Source: Nannochloropsis oceanica
Lineage: Eukaryota; Sar; Eustigmatophyceae; Eustigmatales; Monodopsidaceae
NCBI GenBank assembly: GCA_004519485.1
Contig: CP038109.1
Coordinates: forward strand, 644,001-708,000
Direction: 5' to 3'
DNA: 64,000 nt
A program made the translations under genes and the position numbers. The notes under the pieces are model-generated. The model was not told the DNA's origin. It did not search any database and was given only the letters and a program-made list of their open reading frames with translations. Of the stretch, positions 44,990 to 55,176 are shown one piece after another. Each line of letters opens with the position of its first letter. Within the stretch, counting starts at the first letter, position 1.

Positions 44990-46190
44990 CTACGATTCTC
45001 CTTCGTCCTCTTCCTCCCGCACCAAAGCCAAGACGTTCATGGTCGTCTCTTCGGGGTTGGCGAAGCGTGCTAGAAACTCTCGTTTTAACACCTTGGCGCC
45101 AGACAGTAAAAACGATTCCTTTTCTCCTTTTTCTTCTTCCTCTTCCTTTCCCTCTTCTCTTCCCGTCACATGCATGACTGGAGATGTCTTCAAGCCATCC
45201 AACTCAACAATCAAGTGAGGGGAAGAATCAGACGCGGGGAAGAGGCACACAAAATGATACTGTACCGCATCACCCTGTACCTGCTGTGTTTGGCCTTGAG
45301 CGGCACATTCGCTGTGTGGGTAGAGAGGGGGGAGGATGGAAGTGACAGGGAAAGACAGCGTTGAGCTTTAATTGCATTCTCACTTGTGCTATTTGGTTGC
45401 TTGAAAGTACATGGTGCAGTTGTGCCATAAAATTGCATTGGGTGATCAATGGCAGGATGGTGGCAGAGTCGGAACGTTAACACAGGCACATATATCTAAA
45501 GGCATGCACAATTCAAGCAAGTATATCTCCCATTCCCATCACAGCAAAAGTCATTGAAAGCAACGCACTAGACCTACTCATGCGTGCATACTGCTTAATA
45601 TTCCCAGAATCTCTACCACCGCCAATCTCTACGTTGTTGACGTACCAATGTGCGGCGTGGATGACTTCGTCTCGGTCCAAGCGCCGCCCCATTTCCTCGC
45701 TCCCTCCTTCCTCTTCCCCTGGTAGCACCAAGCGTGCAAGCGCAGACGAAGAAGATGTGACAGAAGACGGAAGCGCGTTAAGCGCGGCGTGGATCAATGC
45801 AATTGTGCCACAGGCGTTGTCGAGTGCCGGGATCTGCTTGATTAAAACCAGGTTGGCTGGGAAAGTGCTGGTCGGCCGCTCTATCGCAGGGCCCGACGCC
45901 GCAGGAATAGCGCTGTGATCGTACGCAAGGATCAAGGCCAGTGTCTTTCCCGGCACAAAGGCCAGGCAGTCCTCATCCAAGGAGAAGACGTCTTGAAAGG
46001 AGTAGGGGGAGGAGGTGGGAGTAGCATCGGCGGCGGCGGAGGAGGAGGAGGAGGAGGAGGAAGAAGAAGAAGAAGAAGAAGAAGAGTGGGGGCGCAGGAG
46101 CTTGTGAAGCAAAGCGGTAAAGGCCTCCGAACTGCTTTCAAGGGCGGGCCAACGGTCCCCACTCGCGACTGGCGGCACATCGATCGGCAT
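44990..46190 (-). CDS. Ubiquitin C-terminal hydrolase, UCH-L1/L3 type
   Basis: Cysteine protease that frees ubiquitin from small adducts. Two exons on the minus strand, 45646-46190 and 44990-45311 (GTACGT...ACACAG, phase 2), 288 residues. Start MPIDVPPVASGDRWPALES. The active-site segment reads LIKQIPALDNACGTIALIHA (oxyanion Gln and catalytic Cys). Exon 2 supplies the AAQGQT motif (UCH has HEGQT), YHFVCLFPA with the catalytic His and LIVELDGLKTSPVMH with the Asp. Oddities: two extra residues between Gln and Cys compared with KQTISNAC of human UCHL3; a poly-Ser insertion from a GAA/GGA repeat; a Glu/Lys-rich insertion before the C-terminal helix. A GT...AG look-alike of 21 bases at 45260-45280 is in frame and is read as coding. 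Confidence 0.85.
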
Positions 46191-46598
46191 CGTCACGGCT
46201 TGGACATTGTGCCTTTGAGCGGATTCCCTGTTTTCTGTTTAGTTTGTGTAGTAAATGCGTGGGAGCTCCAGTAGTAAATGCGTGGGAGCTCCAGTCGGTA
46301 GGGGGAAAAAAAAGAAGCTTGCCGCATGTGTCACGGTGCCGGCGATTTCCAGTGGTGTTGCTCATTGAAGCCGTAACAAACACGCAGACAAATTCGACAG
46401 CTCCACCACAGCTACCAGCACCATCAGGACAAGGGTGAGGAGGGTATTAAGACAGAGCTTGCCCTTCTTGTGGGCATCGTGTCCTGTGTAGCTCATGTCG
46501 TCGTGTACATTCAACAAAGTTGCTTGCTGAGGATCACCTGCCTCAACACACAATCGCTCATCACAACACGCATACCGACACACACAGGCCCCAAGACC
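46191..46598. promoter_or_regulatory. Divergent region between the UCH and pentapeptide genes
   Basis: About 410 bases between diverging start codons, containing an exact 23-base tandem duplication (46248-46293). Confidence 0.5.
46248..46293. repeat. 23-base tandem duplication
   Basis: Two identical head-to-tail copies of a unit beginning GTAGTAAATGCG and ending GAGCTCCA. It is recent because it has no mismatch. Confidence 0.95.
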
Positions 46599-47731
46599 AT
46601 GCCTCCCGCAAAGCTTCAACCACTGCTGCTGGTGGTTGTGGCCTATTGTCTGGCTATTCGTGCTTTTGTAGTCCCCATACCGGCGTCTTCGTCCTGCGCG
46701 AGGTACGTGTGCATTGTGCTGCTCTGGAACCCGCTTCCAGACGCTCGACCTACCCAAAACTTTGCCCATACCAAAATAGGAAATTCAGCATGTCTGCATC
46801 TTCTTCTGTTTCCTTCTCTTCCTCCTCCTCTACCTCTGCCTTTCTTTCCCCGCTTCGTCGTCTCCTGAGCTTTGCCCCAGCCCTTGTGCTTGGCCCCCTT
46901 CTTCCCGCTGCCTTGGACGTGCCTTCCGCCCATGCTATTTCGGGGGGTGGCAAGGATTACGCGGAGGCCAAAATTGCGGACCAAGACTTCAGTGGCAAGG
47001 ATTATAGTAATAAAGATTTTTCCGGCGCCTTCGCGGTAGGTACTGCAGTGTGAAGACCTTAAGAAGTGGGAAGTGGAGTGGAAACGAGGGTGGGGAGGTA
47101 TGGCGAGCAGAAGGATGGGGTTGGAATGGAAGGAGGACAAAAGAAGACTGGGTAATATAATTCCATCACAAACATGCATGTGCACACCCACACCCTTCAC
47201 ACACATACACACACACACACACACATACACACACATCCCATAACAGCAACGGACAAACTTCAAGGGTGCCAAGCTCATGGGCGCTCGCTTCTACAAATCG
47301 GCACTGACGGAGGCTGACTTCACGGGTACGTTGCGATTCTTTTCTTTCCTTGTCTCTAGGCTCTATCAATTGCTTGGGTGCACAGAATAGAGTACCAAGG
47401 AAATTTTCCCTCCCTCCCTCTCGCCCTCCCTCCCTCTCGCCCTCCCTCTCACCCTCCCACCCTCCCACCCTCCCCCCTTACCTTACTTCCAGGTGCGGAC
47501 CTTTCAGGCGCATCCTTCGAAGGCGCGAACATGGTTGACACTATCTTAAAGGATGCTGTTATCAACAACGGCTACTTTACCGAAACGGTTGTGAAGGTGG
47601 GAAGCATTGAGGGGGCGGATTTCTCAGATACGTTGCTCGATCGCTTCGTACAGAAGAAGCTGTGTGAGAAGGCGTCAGGCACCAACCCGAAGACAAGAGT
47701 GGACACACGAGAGTCCTTGCTGTGTGACTGA
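46599..47731 (+). CDS. Thylakoid-lumen pentapeptide-repeat protein
   Basis: Four exons, 46599-46702, 46789-47035, 47247-47325 and 47493-47731, 222 residues. A 46740 acceptor is an alternative that keeps phase but leaves a 38-base intron. The presequence is three-part: a signal peptide (LLLVVVAYCLAIRA) followed by FVVP, as for heterokont plastids; a Ser-rich transit region; then a lumen-targeting signal RRLLSFAPALVLGPLLPAAL ending SAHA. The twin Arg suggests Tat export. The mature part has pentapeptide repeats (QDFSGKDYSNKDFSG, NFKGAKLMGARF, ADFTGADLSGASFEGANM), predicted to form a right-handed square helix. It resembles the TL15/TL17 class of lumen proteins, whose function is not settled. The exon joins preserve the five-residue register. 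Confidence 0.82.
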
Positions 47732-48308
47732 GGAGAGAAGGAAGAGAAGGAGGAGGAGGAGGAGGAGGAGGAGGAGGAGGAGGAGGAGGAGGAGGAGGAG
47801 AAGGACGACGACGACGACGATGATGACGAATGAAAAGGAAGTAGGTTGGAGGGGGTTTTGTGGACGGTGAGCAGCAAGGTACGCTTACTTTACTTGCATA
47901 AAGGCTGCAAGAAAAGTAGAATGAAGTGTGGCTACGTCCATGAAAGGTATGAAGGTATAATGAAATAGATGAAGGAAACACACGATAAAACGCCGTATGT
48001 ATGTATGCAACTCATACACAGACCAAAGGGCTGAGGCTAGCAACAATGTCGGCTGGCCGTTCCACCTCCTCCGTCTTCTCGAAGTTTTGTCCGCCTGCCT
48101 GATCCGATATCATGATTACCCCCCCACACAAGCGCCAATTCCACCGCCAGAAAAATAGGGGAGCGGTATCTCCATCCATACACCCCTTTTCCGTTACCGT
48201 GCGTTATTTCTTTGATTTTTCGAAATTAGCTGCTTTCTGTCTTATCAATGCCTCGACCGATCAACACTTTTTACCACAGTCCCTCCCTCCTTCCTTCTCT
48301 CCCTCCCC
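47732..48308. other. Convergent intergenic region with a (GGA)n tract
   Basis: 3' flanks of the pentapeptide gene (+) and the USP10-like gene (-). A GGA run at about 47746-47800 turns into GAC units. Nothing else seen. Confidence 0.6.
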
Positions 48309-49378
48309 TCACACCCTCTGGTAAAACAGGAGGTACACTTCCTTCGTCCATCCCCTCACCTGCCCCTCTTGTACGCTCTCCACCCTCTCATCATCATATG
48401 CGTACCACTCCCCTCCTCCTCCTCCTCCTCCTCCTCCTCCTCCTCCTCCTCCTCCTTCTCCTCGAGAACCACCTCCCTCCCACCCTTTCCCCCCTTTACA
48501 AAAGACCGTGTAATGCCCCCCATTTAATGTACGCCCGTGATGCAACCCCACAGCGAACAGCTGGAATGTCGGCCCTCCCTCCCTCCCTCCCTCCGCCGCC
48601 ACCGTCGCCCTCAACGTGGCTGTAAGTAAATGGGGAGGGAAGGTCAGCCGAGAAGGATAATCCACCCCCTGGTGCAGCTTTACCCCCGCACCTCGCTGCA
48701 CGTCGAAAATAAATCGTTTCAGGTGGAGAATGAGGACACGAGGGAGGGCATCAATAAACAGCTTTTTCCTCAGAGTCGACCCATCGCTGTTCTCCACCAA
48801 TTCCTCCCGAAACGAATGCTCAATGACCTCTTCCAACTTCAACTCCCTCCCTCCCTCCCTCCCTCCCCCTCCTGAGGGCAGGTCCAGCTGCAGGCAACTC
48901 AACCTTGTCGTGGTGGCACTAATGCTCCGACTCGTCGCCCGTCTCAAATCGGACCTTTCCCTCCCATAAAACAACGCCGACACCGCACTCACATCCTCCC
49001 CTCCCCTCCCTCCCTTCCCTGGACTTTCTCCATTCTTCCCATCCTTCCTTCCCCGACACACTCCGCTCACTCTTAACTTGGCCACTCTCCCCTTCTCCCC
49101 TACCTCCGACCATCCATCATCGTTCCCCTCTTCCTCCTGCGCTCCCCTCTCCCAGGCCTTTCCCCCTCCCCCCCCCCGTGCCTCCTCCCCCCCCTCCCTC
49201 TCCTCCTCTCTCTTCCTCACCGCACCTCTCACTTCCTCGTGGAGTCTATCCAACATGAAGGCCATAAACTCTTGTGCATCCTCCTGTTCCCCCGCGTCCG
49301 ACGACCGAAACGCCCCAAAAGCCAACCCGAGGTAATCATCGGGTAATACTGGCGCAATCCAAAACTCACGCTGCTGCC

Positions 49379-49467
<89 letters not shown>

Positions 49468-50540
49468 GAGGAGGGTGGTGGTTGCTGCTTTCTGCTGCGG
49501 TTCTTCTTGCGTATATTCCCGTTGATTTGGGGGGGGGTTAGCTCGTTCTTGCGGTACATCGTCCGAGAGGGCAGGTCGGAGGACGAAGAGGAGGAGGGGG
49601 TGACGAGTGAGGGGTCTTCAAGGGCAACGGCGAGCTTGGCGAAGCCCAGCCAGGTGGGGAGAAGGGACTCCAAGTCTTGGGGGAGGGAGGGAGGGGGTTT
49701 GTTGACGACAAAAGGGCGGAGGGTGAGGAGGAGGCGGTAAAAGGGCTCGCAGGAGAGGAGGGCTTGGAGGACGAGGTTCCGGAAGCAGGCGTTGCCTGTG
49801 TTGACCATCCCCCGTTGGCGGCGAGGAGGAAGGGGAAGATGGCTGGGGGAAGGTGCGAGGGGAGGAGAGGAGGGAAGGATTTCGCCAGAGAGCAGGTGCA
49901 AGACGTAGTCTTTGGTGAGTGACATGGTGCTGGGTTTGGTGGAGTTGGCATGGACTGCTGCGGCGGCGGCCGCAACGGCACCATCCACATCAGCGGCAGT
50001 AGGCGTGCCATCGCTGCCCGTGATAGCCACGACAGTGGACGAAATCGAGGGTTTCTTTGGGTCAGGTGATGCATGTGGCGACGCTTCATGAGATACCCCT
50101 TCATCTTCTGGTCTCTGCTCCTTCACCGCGGCGACGGGGCCGGATAGTGATTTGGCAGCCGAATCGCTCTCCTGGGGTGATTGGTTTATTCTAAATGCGT
50201 CTGATGGTGATTTGATAGACTTTTCAGTAAAAGTAATGGCTTTGGCAGTGGTGCTACGCCCCTCCTCGGCCGCCTCCTGGGTCTCATCCTCCCCCTCCCT
50301 CGTCCGGCCTGCAGTGCCCTTTTTCTCCTTCTTTTTTGTCTTCTTTTTCTTCCTCTTCTTACCCACCCACCCATCGACTCGAGGCACCTCCCTATCCTTG
50401 TCCTGAGGCTGCTCCTTCATTTCACCCAACGACGCGGCCCCAAAAGCCGCGACCAGGACAGTCTCCTCTGCCTCTCCATCGTCGTCGGTGCAGGAGCTTG
50501 AGCTCCGCGTCTGCCTCTCTCTCCCGCCGGCGCTTGGCAT
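48309..50540 (-). CDS. Ubiquitin-specific protease, USP10/Ubp3-like
   Basis: Cysteine deubiquitinase, 743 residues from ATG 50540 (MPSAGGRERQTRSS); an in-frame ATG at 50714 would add 58 residues encoded by a CA-repeat region and looks like 5' UTR. The N-terminal 240 residues are charged and disordered. The catalytic domain starts GMVNTGNACFRNLVLQALLS (Cys box, about residue 248), continues EQEDAQEFMAFMLDRLHEEV and LPRVLILHLKRFIFD, and ends FQLFAVGLHHG...LNGGHYTVF (His box), WYAYDDERV and VYLLFYQRV. The order and the FAV-x-x-HHG-x-x-x-x-GGHYT pattern match USP10/Ubp3, which acts on p53, Sec23 and ribosomal substrates in other organisms. Inside the domain are a CAG-encoded poly-Q of about 30 residues and a poly-G run near the end. 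Confidence 0.85.
48414..48460. repeat. (CCT)n repeat, poly-G in the USP10-like protein
   Basis: About 15 CCT units, read on the minus strand as glycine codons between the His box and the EWYAYDD motif. Confidence 0.9.
49377..49466. repeat. (TGC)n repeat, poly-Q in the USP10-like protein
   Basis: Nearly pure TGC/TGT units, read on the minus strand as CAG/CAA and giving a glutamine run. The mix of CAG and CAA is higher on the left part, so the pure CTG part is the more recent expansion. Confidence 0.9.
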
Positions 50541-50966
50541 AGGTAGTGGACAACAAGGACAGGCCAAGGCTGGGCGAGGAGGGCTGATGAGGCGCAGAAC
50601 AAAAGCAAGGCTCTGTGTTGTGTGTATGTGTGTGTGTGTCAGTGTGTGTATGCGGCGTGAGGGTGGGGTCAAGCAGGAAAGTAGCCGGGTACTCGCATCA
50701 TACAATATCGTCATCGTTCACATCATCACAACTTTGCGCTGGCTATGCCCTCCGCCTTTCACGCCAGACCGCCCACACTCTCCAAGCACAGCTAAGCCAG
50801 GCAATCTCCTTCAAGGGCGTGCCGGAATCGTGGCTTTGGGTTGTGTGTGAAGCATCCTCTCCTGTCCTAGACACATCGCCGATGATGAACTTTTGTTCCA
50901 CGACGTGCCCTTTACCTACTACCACACACACATACATACATACAACAGTCACTTTTCCAATTCGCC
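50541..50966. promoter_or_regulatory. Shared divergent promoter region of two deubiquitinase genes
   Basis: 426 bases between the start codons of the USP10-like (-) and USP5 (+) genes. It contains a TG-rich microsatellite at about 50617-50650. No TATA-like element is obvious. Confidence 0.5.
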
Positions 50967-53687
50967 ATGACCACTCCTCTCGATCCGACTGTCCTAACGG
51001 CAATCCGTGCGGGCATGGGCAGCGTGCGTGCGCCCGGGAGCCACGACAAGGTCTACAAGGATGAATGCCTTTACTCGTTCGACACTCCCTTTTCGCCCGA
51101 CGGGCTGTACGTGAATTTGAAGACGTGGGGCGGCGTGGGGAAGGATTTCTTGAGCTTTGACAGCGGTAAGACTGGAAATACGCTGTACGTACATCTCAAG
51201 TACACCAAGTTGCCCGTGGCAGAGGAAAGCGCGGCAGGGAATGAGGCCAAGGCGGAGGCTGAGGCTGCGTCCGAATGCCCGACTGTGTTGGGGATTGGTG
51301 TGGAAGGGGGTTTCAAGCTGGACAGCCAGAAGTACGAGGTGGTGAAGGAAGCGGCATTGGCCGTGGTATCGTCTCCGAATGGTGATGCCGAGCCAAGGGT
51401 GCAGAGGGTTGTTTTTCCGAATGAGGAGCTACCTGAATTTCTCTCTCGGGCAGTACAGGTCATTTTGGATCATCAAGGCGTGACGAGCCAGACGGACGAG
51501 GCAGCATGGCTTGCCGATGAGGACCCTCGACCTATTTCCAAGTATGCAGAGGATCTGATGCAGCTGGAAAATGGAGTGAAGATCTCTAGTGACCCTTCCA
51601 CTTGGAAATGCGCCGATTCAGGGCAAACCCAAAACCTGTGGTTGAATCTGTCGGATGGTTATATCGGGTCAGGACGTGCCCAGGTGGTGAATGGGGAGAC
51701 GATTGGCACCGGCGCTGCTTTGAAGCATTTTGAGGCGACTCATGGGATGTACCCGCTGGCGGTGAAGCTTGGCACGATTACTCCCCACGGGGCGGATGTT
51801 TATAGCTATGCCGCTGATGAGGATTGCATGGTGACGGACCCGAAGCTAGCGGAGCATTTGCGGCACTTTGGGATCGATGTTATGGGGCTGGAGAAGACGG
51901 ATAAGAGCTTGGCAGAGCTGGAGATTGAGGGACAAAGGTGGGCGTTCAGTCGGATTACGGAGGCAGGGGCGCATTTGTTGCCCTTACGAGGACCGGGCTA
52001 TATAGGTCTGCGGAATCTAGGGAACAGCTGCTACATGAATAGTGTGCTGCAGTTGTTGTTCGCGCTGCCGGAGATCCAAGAGCAGTATGTGGGTCGCTTC
52101 GAGGAGCTGGTGAAGGGGGAGAGGGCGGCTGCTGTGACTGACCCTGCCGGGGACCTTTTGACGCAGATGTGCAAGCTTGCTCAAGGGCTTTGCACGGCGC
52201 GGTACGCCCCTTTGGCCACGGAAGAGGAAAGGAAGGAGGCGGCTGAGAATAACGATACGAATTTCACACCTTCGGTGGAGCCACGCATGTTCAAGGTGCT
52301 GATGGGAAAACAGCACCCGGAGTTCTCCACCGGTCGACAGCAGGACGCCGCGGAGTACCTGGAGCACGTGTTGGAAAAATTGATGAGGGCGGAGAGGATG
52401 GGAGGCGCAGGGAGTAAGGGAGAAAATCCGTTTTCGACGGAGGGATTGTTTAAGTATTTGGTAGAGGAGCGGTTGGAGTGCGTGGAGAGTGGGAAGGTCA
52501 GGTATGCAGAGAAGAGTGACTTGTTTTTGCGGCTGATGATCCCAGTAGAGGCGGCGGTAAATAGGGAAGAAGTGAGGAAGTTCAAGGAGCGAAAGCAGGA
52601 GACGGAAGAGGAGAAGAAGGAGAAGAAGAAGCAGAAATTGACGGGCGTGTCAGATGGAGGGGGGGAGGGAGGTATTGGGGAAAGCATTAGCATGACGAAG
52701 GATGAGAAGGAGGAGCAGGAGGTGTTGCCCATCGTCCCTTTCAGCGCGTGTCTCGACACCTTTTCGCAGGCGGAGGACTTGGAGGACTATTATTCCTCTG
52801 CCCTGGGGCGTAAAGGCCCTGCGCAAAAGCGTGTTCGTTTTCGGACGTTTCCCCGGTACCTCGCCCTGCAGCTCAAGCGTTATTATGTGGACACCCAAAC
52901 GTGGCAGGGAAAGAAATTAGAGGCCGTTGTGGATGTCCCCGAGCAGCTGGACTTGCGGTCGTTGCGCGCAAAGGGTCTGCAGGAAGGGGAGGAGCTCATG
53001 CCGGAGGGTGCGGTGGAGGAGACGAAGGATGGAAAGGAAGGGGAGGGAGGGGAGGAGGCAGGGGGAGTGACCCCAGACCAGATGATGGCAGCGCAAATGG
53101 AATCGATGGGCTTCTCGGCGAATGCAATTGCGAGAGCTTTATTCGCAGTGAGCAATGCAGGGGTAGAACAGGCAACCGCCTGGCTGTTTGAGCACTTGGA
53201 GGATGCCAACATCAACGAACCCATCACTCTCTCCTCCTCTTCCTCCTCCTCTTCCTCGACGAAAGGACCGGCCGCGGCTGAAGTGGGCAATCTGGCGGCG
53301 ATGCTGGGTTTTACAGATGAGCAGGCCAAAGCAGCTCTGACCGCCACTGATGGTAACATGGAGCGAGCGGCGGATTGGTTGTTTTCCCACGCAGACGATC
53401 TAGCAGGAGCTGTTGCGGAGGTGCTGGGCAACGTCACTGGTGTGGGAGGGAAGGATGAAGGAGGGGAAGGAGGGGTCGAGTACAGTGATGGCGAAGGGGT
53501 GTATAGGCTGGTAGGATTCATAAGCCACGTGGGGAAAAATCTGGGAAGTGGGCATTATGTTGCTCACATCAAGAAGGATGGTCAATGGGCGATCTTCGAT
53601 GATCAGAAGGTGGCGGCTAGTGAGGCTCCCCCAATGGATCTGGGCTACTTATATGTGTATCGTCGAGAGGATGCGATGGACGTATGA
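50967..53687 (+). CDS. USP5: USP5/isopeptidase T (UBP14) deubiquitinase
   Basis: Disassembles free polyubiquitin chains. Single exon, 906 residues, a normal length. Order: N-terminal UBP-like domain (residues 1-200), ZnF-UBP region (about 205-325), peptidase Cys box YIGLRNLGNSCYMNSVLQLL (Cys near 353), Asp/Gln segment QQDAAEYLEHVLEKL, two UBA domains (about 705-750, MMAAQMESMGFSANAIARAL, and 771-812), then the His box NLGSGHYVAHIKKDGQW and GYLYVYRR. In the ZnF-UBP region the ubiquitin-tail contacts are kept (NLWLNLSDG, SGR, GADVYSY), but three of the four zinc ligands known from human USP5 (C202, C219, H232) appear as Ser, Ser and Ala. Short acidic and Ser runs from repeats are inserted before UBA1 and between the UBAs. 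It is divergent from the USP10-like gene. Confidence 0.92.
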   Translation: MTTPLDPTVLTAIRAGMGSVRAPGSHDKVYKDECLYSFDTPFSPDGLYVNLKTWGGVGKDFLSFDSGKTGNTLYVHLKYTKLPVAEESAAGNEAKAEAEAASECPTVLGIGVEGGFKLDSQKYEVVKEAALAVVSSPNGDAEPRVQRVVFPNEELPEFLSRAVQVILDHQGVTSQTDEAAWLADEDPRPISKYAEDLMQLENGVKISSDPSTWKCADSGQTQNLWLNLSDGYIGSGRAQVVNGETIGTGAALKHFEATHGMYPLAVKLGTITPHGADVYSYAADEDCMVTDPKLAEHLRHFGIDVMGLEKTDKSLAELEIEGQRWAFSRITEAGAHLLPLRGPGYIGLRNLGNSCYMNSVLQLLFALPEIQEQYVGRFEELVKGERAAAVTDPAGDLLTQMCKLAQGLCTARYAPLATEEERKEAAENNDTNFTPSVEPRMFKVLMGKQHPEFSTGRQQDAAEYLEHVLEKLMRAERMGGAGSKGENPFSTEGLFKYLVEERLECVESGKVRYAEKSDLFLRLMIPVEAAVNREEVRKFKERKQETEEEKKEKKKQKLTGVSDGGGEGGIGESISMTKDEKEEQEVLPIVPFSACLDTFSQAEDLEDYYSSALGRKGPAQKRVRFRTFPRYLALQLKRYYVDTQTWQGKKLEAVVDVPEQLDLRSLRAKGLQEGEELMPEGAVEETKDGKEGEGGEEAGGVTPDQMMAAQMESMGFSANAIARALFAVSNAGVEQATAWLFEHLEDANINEPITLSSSSSSSSSTKGPAAAEVGNLAAMLGFTDEQAKAALTATDGNMERAADWLFSHADDLAGAVAEVLGNVTGVGGKDEGGEGGVEYSDGEGVYRLVGFISHVGKNLGSGHYVAHIKKDGQWAIFDDQKVAASEAPPMDLGYLYVYRREDAMDV

Positions 53688-55176
53688 GAAAAGGGATGGG
53701 AGGGACGGGAGAGAGGAAGGGAGGTGAGGGGGAAAGAAGGTGTGAGAAGGTGTCAGAGAGTGAAAAGCAATTAAATGGCGCGATGAGAAGTAAAAAGAGT
53801 AAGACAACGAGAGGAGAATGCGAGAGCAAGGAACGAGCAAATGTGATAGGCGTCTTCTCTAAAGGTGTGTTGTAGTTCTTTGTTGTTCTAGCACGTTTCG
53901 ACCCGACTTACATATCAATCCGCCAAATATTCGATTTCTGGCTGCCTCTAGCCCACACACGGGACATGATAGCAAGCACACATGTCGCACATCTCAAGAA
54001 ATTTACTAATTCCTGCCCTCTTCCGTCAGCCCCTCGCCTCACTTTTTGCCTATCTCACTTTTCTTTTTTTTTCGACCATGCGCACGCAGACGGGGCAACA
54101 GGCAGGTAGGGGTTCCGCTTTACGTCATTTTCTCCAGCCTGTGTCGTCAATGTTCCCCTGTTCCTCCTTGTTGATTGGACATCTACAACCCTTTCCCTTG
54201 CCTATATTAATATTTCAGTCATGAAAGTGTAAGCTAGAAACCCATCAGAGATCAATTTAATGAATGATAATACCTTCTCCTGGCTTGCTTTGTTTTCTCT
54301 CTCTCTTGCTCTCTTCCTCTTCCTCTCCACCTCACTCGCTCCTCTTTTTTTGTTTTTTTCAATATTATATATTTTTCGCCTTCCATTTTGTTCTTCATGT
54401 CGTACAAGTTTGCCACTTTTCTTCGTGTCATTTCTCAAAGGTCGTGTCTCTCTCACGCTGCGCGAAACTTCACGATCTCTTGACGACAGATTTTCGTTCC
54501 GTCGGTGCGTCTGTCTGGTCATATCTTTTTTCACTCTCTCGAAAGCGACCCACTATGGGGTGATGGGAATAATAATAATTTAATCATTTCAGTTTCAATC
54601 ATATATCTCAGTCGGAAGCAAGCCGAACTCCTATTACTACTAATACTACTACTGCTACTATTCCTAAACGATACAATGGACCAATCAATCCAGCGTGACT
54701 GAATAATGGATGACCCAAGCAACGCAGTCTCCCCCATTCCCCATGCGTGAGGTGGCACGATGCATCAGTGTTCTTTTTTTCTCTCTTTCGATCTCTTGTT
54801 CCGTGTGTGTGTATGGATGTGCATGTGCGTCTGTGCTTGTGTCTCTCCCGGCACATGATGGTGGTAGTGCTAATATTTCAGTGTGGGTGGCCCTTGCTGC
54901 AACGCACACGTTTAAATCAAATACATAGTAGTGACTAGCATCGCAGAACACGTGGGCAAAAAGGTAAAAGAGTGCCTACAATGCTCAGTTATCACACGGT
55001 CAACAACAGAGGTTTTCTATCTATCAATATACAGGAACGAGCCATCATCATGTCTTCTCAAGTCATCTTTTAGGTGCAGATGCTCTTGTTGAGAAAGAGA
55101 GAAGAGTGGGAGAGAACAGGAGGAGGATGATGGTCTAGAAAGTCAGGCTACCTTCAAATCTTTTTCGCTTCCTCCT
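53688..55176. other. Convergent intergenic region, about 1.5 kb
   Basis: 3' flanks of USP5 (+) and the unknown gene (-). T/C-rich and A/T-rich patches, a short (TAC)n run near 54640 and a TG patch near 54807. No coding sequence recognised. Confidence 0.5.

Noticed and set aside
45260-45280. A 21-base GT...AG stretch in the UCH gene that looks like a tiny intron
   Set aside because: It is a multiple of three with no stop, and reading it through gives QGQTQQVQGDAVQYHF, which fits the spacing between the GQT motif and the catalytic His in UCH proteins.
50541-50714. N-terminal extension of the USP10-like protein from ATG 50714
   Set aside because: The extra 58 residues are encoded by CA-repeat DNA and would consume most of the short divergent promoter region; kept only as an alternative start.
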